Shown: positions 10,008 through 19,516, numbered from the stretch's first letter. The stretch: DNA of 64,000 nt from Snodgrassella alvi wkB2 (GCF_000600005.1 NZ_CP007446.1:1576894-1640893), one strand, 5' to 3'. The notes: generated by a model from the sequence alone, not told the origin. A program made the numbers and translations.

Positions 10008-11131
10008 CAGGACCGTCCTCCCAGTAATGATGTAAACGCTGTTTTAAAAGAAGCTGATGGGAAGTCACGCCAGCGTAATAAGAATAGAAACAGCATAAAC
10101 ATCATTAGATGCATTGGAAATATGCCTAGCCAGAAAGGTATACGACCATTTTCTACCAGATCTCGCAGAAAGGTCAGGCCATTTTGATAAATTAAAAATA
10201 CTGCAATTGCAATCAGAATATTGTATGTATGTCCGGTACGGGGATTAAAATAGGATAATGGTAAAGCCATTAAAGCAAGTACAATAACACTAATCGGTAA
10301 TGATAAGCGCCACATTAGTTCTGCTTTGTAAATGGGTTTGTTACTAGCAAATAATGCAGAAGTAGGAATAGTATGCCGGTTCTGTTTTGGATCAATAACG
10401 GTTGTATTAACACTGATAATCAGTGTCATTTTGTCAAAAGAAGCTCTTTGATAATCAGCCTGTCCGGGCTTTCCATAGTAGCGAAAACCGTCTTCAAGAG
10501 TAAGAATACGTTTCTCTCCATCCTGTTTAAATTCGCCTTTTTTCGCAAAAATCGAACTTTCCTTGCCATTTTTTTCTTTTTCACGAACAAAAAGATTACT
10601 GGCACGACCGCTATCAGGGTCAAATGTTTCAATGAAATAAACTCGCGGATGGCTTTTGCCAATTTCTTTGAATACCCCGGGTTCCAGTAATGACATTTCC
10701 TGTTTTTGTTTCAGTATCTCCGCAAACTCACGGCTGCGCCACTCTGCCCAAGGCTGAATGAGCATGGAAACTATTGCCACCAAAACTGCAAACGGAATAG
10801 CGAATTTCATTAAAGGAATAATCCAGTTTCTTAATGATAAGCCACTGGATAGCCAGATCACCATTTCGCTATCACGCCAATAACGTGTAAGTACCGTGAT
10901 GATACTGATGTAAGCTGTCAGAATAAGCAGTACAGGTGTCAGGCCAATTGTCCAGAATCCGATTAACGCAGACACTGCATCAATGGCTACACGGCCACTG
11001 GCGGCACGACCCAGCAGATTGATTGCCTGTGTAGCTACCAGTACTACCAATAAGATCACGAATATGCCTACGGCAGTCCATGATAATTCTTTAATAAATT
11101 GGCGTTGATAAATCATAAGATAATTAAACAC
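10007..11131 (-). CDS. lptF: LPS export system permease LptF
   Basis: The partner permease of LptG in the LptB2FG complex has 374 residues. The start (MIYQRQFIKELSWTAVGIF) is characteristic of LptF. An N-terminal helix is followed by two more, then a periplasmic jellyroll domain at about 135-255 (LEPGVFKEIGKSHPRVYF...). The C-terminal helices include the family motif LPLSYFNPRTGHTYNI. It is upstream of lptG in a two-gene operon and divergent from pepA, as in other Neisseriaceae. Confidence 0.95.
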   Translation of the reverse strand: MFNYLMIYQRQFIKELSWTAVGIFVILLVVLVATQAINLLGRAASGRVAIDAVSALIGFWTIGLTPVLLILTAYISIITVLTRYWRDSEMVIWLSSGLSLRNWIIPLMKFAIPFAVLVAIVSMLIQPWAEWRSREFAEILKQKQEMSLLEPGVFKEIGKSHPRVYFIETFDPDSGRASNLFVREKEKNGKESSIFAKKGEFKQDGEKRILTLEDGFRYYGKPGQADYQRASFDKMTLIISVNTTVIDPKQNRHTIPTSALFASNKPIYKAELMWRLSLPISVIVLALMALPLSYFNPRTGHTYNILIAIAVFLIYQNGLTFLRDLVENGRIPFWLGIFPMHLMMFMLFLFLLRWRDFPSASFKTAFTSLLGGRS

Positions 11132-11249
11132 ATGTGCGACTGTCCTTACTTTAGCGGCAGCCTGCGTTACAATAAGTGCATCCGGTTCTGCTTAACGCAT
11201 GATTCGTACAGAATATATACAATGCCCTTATAAAATAGGATAGGAAAAT

Positions 11250-12659
11250 ATGGAATTTAGCATAAATGCGGAACAATTGCAGCCGCAAAACAACTGTTCT
11301 TTACTATTTGTGTATTGCAAAGAAAGCAAACCAGAACAACATCTGGCTAATACTTTGTTAACTCAATTACAACAGCAGCAAAAGGATTTTATTGCGACAC
11401 ACACCGTAAAAGATGAATTTTTACAGGCTTTAGCTGTAGTAAACATCGATAAAGATGATTATGCCAGTATCCAGAAACTGGCTGCAAAAGCTGCCAGCTG
11501 GTCCAAAGAGCAATCATCACTCAATATAGATTTAAGCAAATTGCCGGAAATACTTGCCCAGAAATGGGTACAGGCTTTTACAATTGCTGTTGGCGAAGCG
11601 GTCTATTGCTTTGATAAATTCAAAAAAGATTCTAAGCCAGTATTACTTGAAAAAATCAATTATCAGACTGTTCACCCTGTCAATAACCACCTTAGCAAGG
11701 CCGAAGCTATTATCTATGGTATGAATATCTGTAAAGATTTAGGCAATGCACCGGGAAATATCTGTACTCCGGCCTATTTGGCTTCTTCTGCTGCCAAGAT
11801 TGCCAATGATTTAGGTGCCAGTGCAAGAATCATAAACGAAACCGAAATACAGGAAATGGGTATGAATGCTTTACTGTCTGTTGCACAGGGAAGCACGGCC
11901 GGAGCTTATCTTATTGAATTGCAATATCATGGAGCTTCGAACACCGAAGATAAGCCGGTAGTTTTGGTTGGCAAAGGTATTACTTTTGATTCTGGTGGTA
12001 TTTCTCTTAAACCGGGTGCTGCCATGGATGAAATGAAATTTGATATGTGTGGTGCGGCTTCGGTTATTGGTACTTTTGCAGCTGCAGTAAAACTCAAACT
12101 ACCATTAAACCTCGTTGCAATAATCCCAACTTGTGAAAATATGCCTTCAGGCAATGCTGTTAAACCAGGCGATATTGTTCAGGCTATGAATGGTTTAAAT
12201 ATTGAGGTTTTAAACACTGACGCAGAAGGCAGACTGATATTATGTGATGCACTTACCTATGCTGAACGCTTCCAGCCTAAAGCAGTAATCGATGTTGCCA
12301 CCCTTACTGGAGCCTGTATCATCGCTTTAGGACATGTTGCACAAGGTGTATTAGGTAACAATCAGCAATTAATCGATCAGTTATTACAAGCAGCAGACAG
12401 TATTAATGATAAAACATGGCAACTACCATTATTTGAGGATTACAAAGAACAATTAAAATCCAACTTTGCTGATTTACAAAATATTGGCGGTCGTCCTGCG
12501 GGAACGATTACGGCTGCTGCTTTTCTCTCATACTTTACTGAATTTTACTCCTGGGCACATCTTGATATTGCCGGTACGGCATGGAATTCCGGCAATAATA
12601 AAGGTGCGACAGGTCGTCCTGTTCCGCTTCTGCTTGAGTATCTGATTCAGCAATCCTGA
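11250..12659 (+). CDS. pepA: Leucyl aminopeptidase (M17, PepA/cytosol aminopeptidase)
   Basis: This cytosolic dimetal aminopeptidase removes N-terminal residues from peptides; some PepA proteins also bind DNA. The 469-residue protein has the variable N-terminal domain (1-150) and the catalytic M17 domain. The metal and substrate motifs GKGITFDSGGISLKP, KFDMCGAASVIG and the family signature NTDAEGRLIL are all present. An AGGA sequence lies about 8 bp before the ATG. It is divergent from lptF (118-bp spacer) and 10 bp upstream of holC. Confidence 0.94.
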   Translation: MEFSINAEQLQPQNNCSLLFVYCKESKPEQHLANTLLTQLQQQQKDFIATHTVKDEFLQALAVVNIDKDDYASIQKLAAKAASWSKEQSSLNIDLSKLPEILAQKWVQAFTIAVGEAVYCFDKFKKDSKPVLLEKINYQTVHPVNNHLSKAEAIIYGMNICKDLGNAPGNICTPAYLASSAAKIANDLGASARIINETEIQEMGMNALLSVAQGSTAGAYLIELQYHGASNTEDKPVVLVGKGITFDSGGISLKPGAAMDEMKFDMCGAASVIGTFAAAVKLKLPLNLVAIIPTCENMPSGNAVKPGDIVQAMNGLNIEVLNTDAEGRLILCDALTYAERFQPKAVIDVATLTGACIIALGHVAQGVLGNNQQLIDQLLQAADSINDKTWQLPLFEDYKEQLKSNFADLQNIGGRPAGTITAAAFLSYFTEFYSWAHLDIAGTAWNSGNNKGATGRPVPLLLEYLIQQS

Positions 12660-12669
12660 GAAAAAAGAT

Positions 12670-13113
12670 ATGGCCACAACTACTTTTTATACTCACATTA
12701 CAGACCCCGTTTCATTTACATGCCGGCTGACGCATAAAGTATTTAAAAGTGGTTCAAATATTTTGATTTGGTGTGATGATGTAAGCCGTGTTAATCAACT
12801 GGATCATGCTTTATGGTCATTTCAACCCGCAAGTTTTATTCCACATGAAATCTGGTCACCACAACATGTTCAACCAATTGGTTTACAGGCAGTACTACTG
12901 GCTTATGGTGAAGATTTACCAGTAATAGAAAAAGATTATGTTGTTATTAATCTTGCAGATGCATACTGGTGTAATGCCCCCCGGAAACCAGAACGTGTAT
13001 TAGAACTGGTAAGTAATGATCTGGATGAAATTGCAGCTGCACGTCAACGTTTTCGCACTTATCGGAGCGCCGGATTTAAAGTTGAGCATTTCGATATGAG
13101 GACGCAAAACTAA
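12670..13113 (+). CDS. holC: DNA polymerase III chi subunit
   Basis: HolC is the clamp-loader accessory subunit that contacts single-strand binding protein. The protein is 147 residues, the usual size. The chi fold is recognisable from the N-terminal strand followed by CRLTHKVFKSGSNILIWCDD (about 18-37), and from the segment LWSFQPASFIPHEIW and the late VLELVSNDLDEIAAARQRFR. It sits immediately downstream of pepA, a very common betaproteobacterial pair, and converges on rfbD across a shared terminator. Confidence 0.92.
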   Translation: MATTTFYTHITDPVSFTCRLTHKVFKSGSNILIWCDDVSRVNQLDHALWSFQPASFIPHEIWSPQHVQPIGLQAVLLAYGEDLPVIEKDYVVINLADAYWCNAPRKPERVLELVSNDLDEIAAARQRFRTYRSAGFKVEHFDMRTQN

Positions 13114-13130
13114 AACTAGCAGTTATCAAA

Positions 13131-13157
13131 AAAGCGGGTTATCAGTTAACCCGCTTT
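13131..13157. terminator. Bidirectional terminator between holC and rfbD
   Basis: AAAGCGGGTTA and its complement TAACCCGCTTT form an 11-bp stem with a 5-nt loop, flanked by A runs on the left and T-rich sequence on the right. It can serve holC on the plus strand and rfbD on the minus strand. Confidence 0.8.
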
Positions 13158-13169
13158 CATTTATGTTTT

Positions 13170-14030
13170 TTATCTCATCAATTTTTCAACAATATGTGCT
13201 AAAGGTGTATCAGTAACCGGTTGCGGAAGCATATTTTGCAAGGTACGACTATCCAGAATACCAAACTCAGGTCTTCTAGCTGCTGACTGGTAATCAGCTG
13301 TGGCAATACGTTCTACCTTAACCTGATTATACCTTTCGTCAATTTTTGCCGCTTCAGTAAATATACGCTGAGCAAATTCTGCCCAACTCATCTGCTGACT
13401 TCCTGCAAAATGTAATAAACCGCGCGGGGAATGAGGTAAGGCTGCAAGACGTATAATGGCTTCAGCCAAGTCTCCGGCATAGGTTGGACAACCAATCTGA
13501 TCATCAACAACCCGCATATTGGGTGTTTCTAATCCTTTTTGTAACATAATTTTCACAAAATTATGTCCGTATTCACTATAAACCCATGAAGTACGAATAA
13601 CCACAGCATCTACATGAGCATTTAAAGCCAGTAGTTCACCCGCCAGTTTACTATGCCCATATACATTCAAAGGGTTAGGTGCCATATTTTCCGTGAGAAT
13701 GACATGATGATGACCATCAAATACCTGCTCAGTCGATATATGAATCAGACGTGCACCAATGGAATGCGCAGCCTGAGCCAGATTCAGTGTTCCTGTTGCA
13801 TTTACAGCAAAAGCTTTGTCTATATCTGCTTCCGCAGCATCAACTTTGGTATACCCTGCCGCATTAATAATCACATCCGGTTCAAAAGTTTTCACCATAT
13901 TAAGCACATTATGTGCATCAGTAATATTCAGAGTCTGAGAATCACTGGCAATCAGCTCCCAGCTTTCCGGTAATCTGTCTCTTAAACAACTACCTACCTG
14001 ACCTTTTGAACCTGTTAATAAAATACGCAT
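13170..14030 (-). CDS. rfbD: dTDP-4-dehydrorhamnose reductase
   Basis: RmlD/RfbD reduces dTDP-4-keto-L-rhamnose to dTDP-L-rhamnose for surface polysaccharides. The 286-residue protein is a short-chain dehydrogenase of the extended type. It has nucleotide-binding GSKGQVG at about 7-13, the NAAGYTKVDAAE segment, the catalytic Tyr-Lys pair in VYGHSKLAGE (about 128-137), and the substrate segment DDQIGCPTYAGDLA. AAAGG lies 6 bp before the ATG. The other rml genes are not in this window, so whether rhamnose is made cannot be judged here. Confidence 0.9.
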   Translation of the reverse strand: MRILLTGSKGQVGSCLRDRLPESWELIASDSQTLNITDAHNVLNMVKTFEPDVIINAAGYTKVDAAEADIDKAFAVNATGTLNLAQAAHSIGARLIHISTEQVFDGHHHVILTENMAPNPLNVYGHSKLAGELLALNAHVDAVVIRTSWVYSEYGHNFVKIMLQKGLETPNMRVVDDQIGCPTYAGDLAEAIIRLAALPHSPRGLLHFAGSQQMSWAEFAQRIFTEAAKIDERYNQVKVERIATADYQSAARRPEFGILDSRTLQNMLPQPVTDTPLAHIVEKLMR

Positions 14031-14204
14031 GGCGAAACCTTTTATTTTAAATTGCCAATAGAAAAATGAATATATTTACAACGATAATGTTAAATCACGT
14101 TTAAAAATTATGCTTACATAAAATAAGCTTATTGTTACATATTGAAAGTTTATTTTCAGCACTAAACATTTTTACTCAGAAGAATTGATTTGATATGCAG
14201 CTAA

Positions 14205-15347
14205 CTATGCATCTGAAGCAGCTTTACCTACTAACCATTCGGCACTTTCACGATGACGCAATAACCAGCGACAGTCCTGACCTAAAACTTTTACATCAAC
14301 AGTCTGCCATTTCTGCTCTGTTAAAGCATTTGGATTTTCCGATATTTCAATAGCATTGCGCGCATTAGCTCCGAGTATTTTGGGAGCCTGATAGTAAATG
14401 ATTTCATCAACTGCATCAGCTGTCAGCAATGCTGAATTCAATATAGAACCTGCCTCCACCAATATCGAACCAATATCACGTTTAGCCAGAATTGCCCAAA
14501 GTTTTTGTAAATCAATCTGTCCTCGCAAATTTGCAGGTACTGTAAGAATAGAAACATGCGGATAAGATGCAAAAATGGCTTTTTTAGCGCTATCTGTGAC
14601 AGTAGTAATGATCAGTGTAGGACTTTTAGTGTCCTGAATTACCTGATATTCAGGTGTAAGACGTAAGCGGCTATCCAGAATAATACGCAACGGTTGTCTT
14701 AATGTCGAAAAACGACGTACATTTAACAGAGGATCATCTGCCAGTATAGTATTAACACCAGTTAATATGGCACAACTTTCAGCACGTAATGTCTGTACGT
14801 CATCACGCGCTACCTCTCCAGTAATCCACTGGCTTAAACCATTACTTAGAGCTGTCTTACTATCCAGACTAGCTGCTATCTTCAATCTGATATAAGGTTT
14901 ATTTCTTTCCTGTCTGGATAAAAAACCAGAATTCAGTTCACGCGCCTGTTGTGCAAACAAACCACTGTCGACTTGTATACCTGCCTTTTGCAGCATGTGT
15001 AACCCATTACCTTTTACCAATGGATTTGGATCGCTCATAGCAACAACAACACGCTTAATATGAGCATCAATCAATGCCTGAGCACATGGTCCTGTCCGGC
15101 CTGTATGACTGCATGGTTCCAAGGTTACATAGGCAGTAGCAGCCTTTGCCAGATATCCGGCCTGATGTAATGCGTGTATTTCCGCATGAGGCTGTCCTGC
15201 ACAGACATGAAATCCCTGACCCACAATTTGTTCGCCATGAGTAATAACACAGCCTACTCGCGGGTTAGGACTGGTAGAAAACCGCCCTTGCCAGGCTAGC
15301 TCAAGGGCGGTTTGCATAAATTTCGCATCAAGCTCAGAAAAGCTCAT
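14205..15347 (-). CDS. ribD: Bifunctional riboflavin biosynthesis deaminase/reductase RibD
   Basis: RibD catalyses the second and third steps of riboflavin synthesis: deamination of the GTP-derived pyrimidine and NADPH reduction of its ribosyl chain. The 380-residue protein has an N-terminal cytidine-deaminase-like zinc domain (GQPHAEIHAL and PCSHTGRTGPC supply the zinc ligands and catalytic Glu) and a C-terminal DHFR-like reductase (from about 155: RLKIAASLDSKTAL). It is only 3 bp downstream of the lipoprotein gene and probably in one transcript with nrdR, a linkage frequent in proteobacteria. I see no FMN riboswitch ahead of it. Confidence 0.95.
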   Translation of the reverse strand: MSFSELDAKFMQTALELAWQGRFSTSPNPRVGCVITHGEQIVGQGFHVCAGQPHAEIHALHQAGYLAKAATAYVTLEPCSHTGRTGPCAQALIDAHIKRVVVAMSDPNPLVKGNGLHMLQKAGIQVDSGLFAQQARELNSGFLSRQERNKPYIRLKIAASLDSKTALSNGLSQWITGEVARDDVQTLRAESCAILTGVNTILADDPLLNVRRFSTLRQPLRIILDSRLRLTPEYQVIQDTKSPTLIITTVTDSAKKAIFASYPHVSILTVPANLRGQIDLQKLWAILAKRDIGSILVEAGSILNSALLTADAVDEIIYYQAPKILGANARNAIEISENPNALTEQKWQTVDVKVLGQDCRWLLRHRESAEWLVGKAASDA

Positions 15348-15350
15348 TTT

Positions 15351-15944
15351 TTAATTATTCTGTACATTTATGGTTTTTAAAGTACCAGCAAGTGCATTAT
15401 AGTCGGCACTCTCACTGCTGGCGCATACTGAATAAAGATTATTATCCACAGTCAGTGCAACACAGCTTTCATTTAGCAACGTACCATTTTGCTGATGACT
15501 GAAACGATAATTCATACGGTTTACAGTAGCGACACCTACTTTGATATTACTGATACTACTATTATGCTCGAGACTGTCAGCCAGATTTTTAAAATATTCA
15601 TCTGGTTTAATTTTTAATGTACCTAAGTTATTTACTGCCAAAGTGATATTACTACTGTCATCATGCTGTAATAAAGTAAGATTATTTAATTGTGCCGGAT
15701 CTACCCAGTCTGTTGCACTATCCAGTACATCAGCAAAATCTCCGTCTACTACTATACTGAGTTTATTGTCTTTACTGGTCAGAGTCTGAGTAGCAGAAGC
15801 AGCAGGTTCATCAGCAGATGCAGCACTACTACTGGCAGTCTGAGTATCGCTTGCATCCATAGTTACAGAAGTATCCTGTTTTGTACAAGCAGATAAACCC
15901 AATAAAAATAGTATTACACACAACCCTATACGAGATTTCAACAT
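15351..15944 (-). CDS. Putative lipoprotein of unknown function
   Basis: The 197-residue protein has a lipoprotein signal (MLKSRIGLCVILFLLGLSAC, lipobox LSAC with Cys20). A Ser/Ala/Asp-rich linker (about 25-55) follows, then a compact domain of about 140 residues with alternating strands (KLSIVVDGDFADVL..., LAVNNLGTLKI..., NRMNYRFSHQQNG..., NLYSVCASSE). The profile resembles small DcrB/PsbP-like domains, but I cannot identify the family with certainty. Asp or Thr at position +2/+3 after the Cys leaves inner- versus outer-membrane sorting open. It lies between nrdR (105 bp upstream) and ribD (3 bp downstream). Confidence 0.75.
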   Translation of the reverse strand: MLKSRIGLCVILFLLGLSACTKQDTSVTMDASDTQTASSSAASADEPAASATQTLTSKDNKLSIVVDGDFADVLDSATDWVDPAQLNNLTLLQHDDSSNITLAVNNLGTLKIKPDEYFKNLADSLEHNSSISNIKVGVATVNRMNYRFSHQQNGTLLNESCVALTVDNNLYSVCASSESADYNALAGTLKTINVQNN

Positions 15945-16049
15945 GATATATTTAAGCTTTCATGACAAGGCATAATAGTTACAAAGTATAACAAGAATTA
16001 GCGCCGAATGCAGCGAACAAAACAATACTCTTCTCAAGGGCTGATATAA

Positions 16050-16505
16050 CTAATTGGTATTTTTTAAAGTAGCAATTAATTGAGTAAACTCCGAAACATC
16101 GTGAAAACTTTTATAGACAGAAGCAAAGCGCACATAAGCAACTTCATCCAGCTTAGCCAGTAAACTCAAGACCATATCTCCAATCATCTGACTGGGAACT
16201 TCCTTAACCCCCATGTGATAAAGATTAGTTTCTATTTCTGCCACTGCATTTTCAATACTTTCCCTATCCATTGGCCGTTTATGTAATGCCCTGCTGATAC
16301 TGGTATACAACTTAGCCGGATCAAACAAAACTTTTTCTCCGGTACGTTTGATAATCAATGGCATCCGCATTTCAACTACTTCGAACGTACTAAACCGACA
16401 ATCACAAGCCAGACAGCGACGACGTCGGCGAATACTATTATTACCCTCGCTCAGACGTGTATCAATTACCTGTGTATTGTTATGCTGGCAAAAAGGACAT
16501 TTCAT
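16050..16505 (-). CDS. nrdR: Transcriptional repressor NrdR
   Basis: NrdR represses ribonucleotide reductase genes in response to ATP/dATP. All 151 residues match the family. It has a zinc ribbon with Cys3, Cys6, Cys31 and Cys34 around an Arg run (SIRRRRRCLACDC), then an ATP-cone domain at about 49-139 (MPLIIKRTGEKVLFDPAKLY...). It is likely the first gene of an nrdR-lipoprotein-ribD transcript. No nrd genes are in the window, so its operator targets are not visible here. Confidence 0.96.
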   Translation of the reverse strand: MKCPFCQHNNTQVIDTRLSEGNNSIRRRRRCLACDCRFSTFEVVEMRMPLIIKRTGEKVLFDPAKLYTSISRALHKRPMDRESIENAVAEIETNLYHMGVKEVPSQMIGDMVLSLLAKLDEVAYVRFASVYKSFHDVSEFTQLIATLKNTN

Positions 16506-16894
16506 ATAAATACAAAATAAATATTAAACTGAATAGCTATTGTGGCAGGCAGTACCACTGCTGGCAAGCTTCTTTGTTCTGTAAATTCAAATGATTTAAT
16601 CAATTATAGATAACTTATCCACCTGTACACAAAATTCAGCGCAAAACTTTAGGTAAAATATGGGGATAACTACAATATAATATTGATTTATATTGATTAT
16701 TTTTTATTGATTAAAAAATAGGCACATTATAATTATTGGATAATCCAACACACTCAAAAAAAAGAGAAATAGAAATTTACTATCAACAATTTAGTTAAAC
16801 AAACAATTTATAAAAATAAATTTAATAATTATTCAAACCATTAATTTTAAATTTTCATTTTCTGTATTAAGTATTAAATATTGTTTATAGCACA
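16506..16894. other. AT-rich spacer upstream of nrdR
   Basis: This 389-bp stretch holds the nrdR promoter (minus strand) and the 3' end of the acetyltransferase gene. It has many A/T runs and no open frame of interest. I see no convincing terminator or RNA gene. Confidence 0.5.
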
Positions 16895-17383
16895 TCACTC
16901 AATTAAATATTTGCGCATCAGTAAGCAGTTAACGGTAACTTCACGATTGAGTGGCAATGCACATTCACCTAATGAAGTATAACCATTAATTTCATAAAAT
17001 TTTACGGAATTAAGCGATGCATAGAGCTTCAGCATACCCAGCCCTGCACGACTGGCAACATCTTCAGCACGCTGCAACAAAGCAGTTCCCAAACCCTGAT
17101 TATGTACGAAAGGATGGATATATAAAGCATCCAGTTGAGCTTCTACTAAATCCATCTGAAAAAAGCCTTGTATATGGCCTTTATAATCAACCACCCATAA
17201 AGCTTTATTAGCATCTGCCAGCGTATGCAAATAGCTTTGTATATTTAATAATGACAACCATGCTTTCAATACTGTTTCATCATATTTACGTGCACAGGTA
17301 TACTGAACAGCATAGCGATGAGCATTATAAATATCTTCACAGTCTTCCGGTCTCGCAGGACGTAAATAAGTAATAATACTCAT
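16895..17383 (-). CDS. GNAT-family N-acetyltransferase
   Basis: This is a Gcn5-related acetyltransferase of about 162 residues. The acetyl-CoA loop is seen in HNQGLGTALLQRAEDVA (the Q/R-x-x-G-x-G/A motif), preceded by the strand AQLDALYIHPFV and followed by KLYASLNSVKFYEINGYTSLGE, the usual C-terminal GNAT layout. The frame extends to a TTG at 17398, but the ATG at 17383 (MSIITYLRPAR) fits the domain start better and is preferred. The substrate cannot be predicted. It is transcribed alone, divergent from msrAB. Confidence 0.82.
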   Translation of the reverse strand: MSIITYLRPARPEDCEDIYNAHRYAVQYTCARKYDETVLKAWLSLLNIQSYLHTLADANKALWVVDYKGHIQGFFQMDLVEAQLDALYIHPFVHNQGLGTALLQRAEDVASRAGLGMLKLYASLNSVKFYEINGYTSLGECALPLNREVTVNCLLMRKYLIE

Positions 17384-17538
17384 ATGATCTTTAACCAATA
17401 TGACAATGCATCAATTTATCAAAATAAGTCAGAGATTTTATATCACTTAAACATAATTAAGCAAAACAACATCTTTTATTCAACACATGCTGGTGTTAGC
17501 ATGTACAAATAAACCACACAAATATATGGAATAACATC

Positions 17539-18522
17539 ATGAATCTAAAAACTATTTATTTAGCTGGCGGCTGCTTCTGGGGTATGGAAGGCTATTTTAA
17601 GCGTTTAAATGGCGTGATTGAAACCGAGGCCGGATATGCCAACGGTCATACTGATAATCCAAGCTATGAAGAAGTATGCAATCAGGACACAGGCCATGCT
17701 GAAACGATAAAGGTTAAATATGATGCAGATATCATCTCTTTAACTGATATCCTGCGGCATTTTTTCCGGATTGTAGACCCTACTACCCTAAATCGTCAGG
17801 CACACGATACAGGCACCCAGTACCGCAGCGGTATTTACTATACAGATCCGGCTGACCATGATGTCATTCAGGCAATGATTAAAGCTGAACAAGGGCGTTA
17901 TACTGCACCTATCGTAGTAGAAGACTTGCCTTTACAACAATTTTTCCCCGCTGAAGAATATCATCAGGATTATCTGGACAAAAATCCACAAGGCTACTGT
18001 CATATTGATTTACGAAAAGCCCGAGAGCCTCTGCCTGAATTGCCACCATCGCAGACTTCCACAACATTATATGATGCAAATGCTTTCCACAAACCTGATG
18101 CAGCCACTTTACACCAGCAACTGAGTGAAGAAGCTTATCAAATTACTCAGAATGCAGGCACTGAGCGTCCGTATAGTCATCCGTATGATGAACTGTTTGT
18201 CCCTGGGATTTATGTAGATATTGTCAGTGGAGAGCCACTTTTCAGCTCACGGGATAAATTTAATTCCGGTTGCGGCTGGCCGGCATTCAGTCAGCCAATA
18301 CAATCCGAAGCAGTGAGTAAACATGAAGATAACAGTCATGGCATGCAGCGAACTGAAGTGCGTAGTCAGCATGCAGACTCACATTTAGGACATGTATTTA
18401 AAGATGGTCCGCAAGATCGTGGTGGATTACGTTATTGCATCAACGGAGCAAGTTTACGATTCATTCCCTATGAAGAGATGGATGCTGCCGGCTATGCTGC
18501 CTATAAAGACATGGTGAAGTAA
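17539..18522 (+). CDS. msrAB: Fused peptide methionine sulfoxide reductase MsrA/MsrB
   Basis: The enzyme repairs both S- and R-methionine sulfoxide in proteins. MsrA comes first (residues 1-160; catalytic Cys12 in GGCFWG; EYHQDYL). MsrB comes second (about 185-325; Cys245 in SGCGWPAF, catalytic Cys300 in [13 protein letters not shown]). The two CxxC zinc sites of many MsrB enzymes are absent. There is no signal peptide and no thioredoxin-like leading domain, unlike the three-domain secreted PilB of Neisseria, so this version should be cytosolic and reduced by thioredoxin. It is a single gene with its own hairpin downstream. Confidence 0.95.
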   Translation: MNLKTIYLAGGCFWGMEGYFKRLNGVIETEAGYANGHTDNPSYEEVCNQDTGHAETIKVKYDADIISLTDILRHFFRIVDPTTLNRQAHDTGTQYRSGIYYTDPADHDVIQAMIKAEQGRYTAPIVVEDLPLQQFFPAEEYHQDYLDKNPQGYCHIDLRKAREPLPELPPSQTSTTLYDANAFHKPDAATLHQQLSEEAYQITQNAGTERPYSHPYDELFVPGIYVDIVSGEPLFSSRDKFNSGCGWPAFSQPIQSEAVSKHEDNSHGMQRTEVRSQHADSHLGHVFKDGPQDRGGLRYCINGASLRFIPYEEMDAAGYAAYKDMVK

Positions 18523-18528
18523 CTTCCT

Positions 18529-18573
18529 CAGCATCGGACAGGATATATAAACTATCTTTGCTGTCCGATGCTG
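18529..18573 (+). terminator. Hairpin after msrAB
   Basis: CAGCATCGGACAG (18529-18541) pairs perfectly with CTGTCCGATGCTG (18561-18573) across a 19-nt loop, 6 bp after the msrAB stop. Only a short T-rich stretch (TAGTTTCC) follows, so it is a probable but not classical intrinsic terminator. Confidence 0.6.
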
Positions 18574-18760
18574 TAGTTTCCAATAGTATGAATTACTATC
18601 AAAACATAATTAATAATTAAATATTTAAATAAAAATATAAAATTATCACAACAATTTATCCAGAGATACATTCATCAATCAATAATAAAAAATCACCTTA
18701 AAGCGCTCAAAGCGGTATCATATAAGCAACCAAATCATAACTTGTCAGGGACACCCCGTT

Positions 18761-19333
18761 ATGCCATGGAATTTTCCGATATTGCTCACTTGGTTGCGTA
18801 TCCTTATCATTCCAATATTTACTTTATTATTTTATTTGCCAGCAGACTGGATTAGTGATCGCCAGATCATTAACTGGCTTGCAGCAGGCTTTTTTGCCGT
18901 AGCTGCAATAACTGACTGGTTTGATGGTTATCTGGCACGTCGTTGGAAACAAACATCTAATTTTGGTGCTTTTCTTGACCCGGTTGCGGATAAACTAATG
19001 GTAGCTGTTGCTCTGATATTACTTGTAGCAACCGGCCGCACCTATGCCATATTTGCCATGATTATCATCGGTCGTGAAATTACCATTTCTGCTTTACGGG
19101 AATGGATGGCTCAGCTTGGCAAACGAAATAGTGTTGCCGTAGCCAAATTGGGAAAATTTAAAACCGCGGCACAAATGGCAGCTATTTTTCTTTTACTACT
19201 CACCTCTCCACCATTAGCAGAACCCAATTTGTTATGGATATTTGGAAATATTCTTATGCTTATAGCCTGTATCCTTACTATCTGGTCAATGCTGTATTAT
19301 TTAAAGATGGCAACGAAAGAATTTAAATCCTAA
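18761..19333 (+). CDS. pgsA: CDP-diacylglycerol-glycerol-3-phosphate 3-phosphatidyltransferase
   Basis: PgsA makes phosphatidylglycerol phosphate, the committed step to phosphatidylglycerol and cardiolipin; a cardiolipin synthase lies at 33402-34895. The 190-residue membrane protein has the complete CDP-alcohol phosphotransferase signature: Asp52, Asp55-Gly56, Ala59-Arg60, Gly69, Asp73 and Asp77, all with correct spacing. Hydrophobic segments lie at about 8-28, 35-50, 80-100 and 145-180. AGGG lies about 12 bp before the ATG. The tRNA cluster follows, as it does in many proteobacteria. Confidence 0.95.
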   Translation: MPWNFPILLTWLRILIIPIFTLLFYLPADWISDRQIINWLAAGFFAVAAITDWFDGYLARRWKQTSNFGAFLDPVADKLMVAVALILLVATGRTYAIFAMIIIGREITISALREWMAQLGKRNSVAVAKLGKFKTAAQMAAIFLLLLTSPPLAEPNLLWIFGNILMLIACILTIWSMLYYLKMATKEFKS

Positions 19334-19381
19334 AAAATCATAGTGAAAGCAAAAAATACTTCATCAGATGTATTAATAATC

Positions 19382-19409
19382 TTGACACATTTTTTTTCAT
19401 CGATATAAT
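19382..19409 (+). promoter_or_regulatory. Near-perfect sigma-70 promoter of the tRNA cluster
   Basis: TTGACA (19382-19387) and TATAAT (19404-19409) are exact consensus boxes with a 16-bp spacer, 31 bp ahead of the first tRNA-Gly. Transcription should start near 19416. Confidence 0.88.
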
Positions 19410-19440
19410 GTTGCTTCTTCATTCAGTACGAATGAACAAC

Positions 19441-19516
19441 GCGGGAATAGCTCAGTTGGTAGAGCGCAACCTTGCCAAGGTTGAGGTCGCGAGTTCGAGA
19501 CTCGTTTCCCGCTCCA
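19441..19516 (+). tRNA. tRNA-Gly(GCC), copy 1
   Basis: The 76-nt gene folds as a standard cloverleaf with acceptor GCGGGAA/TTCCCGC, D-arm GCTCAGTTGGTAGAGC and anticodon loop TTGCCAA (GCC at 19474-19476). The T-loop is TTCGAGA and CCA is encoded. It is the first of three identical copies. Confidence 0.97.

Noticed and set aside
15945-16049. FMN riboswitch controlling ribD
   Set aside because: The spacers upstream of the lipoprotein gene and of nrdR are short or AT-rich and show none of the conserved RFN-element blocks.
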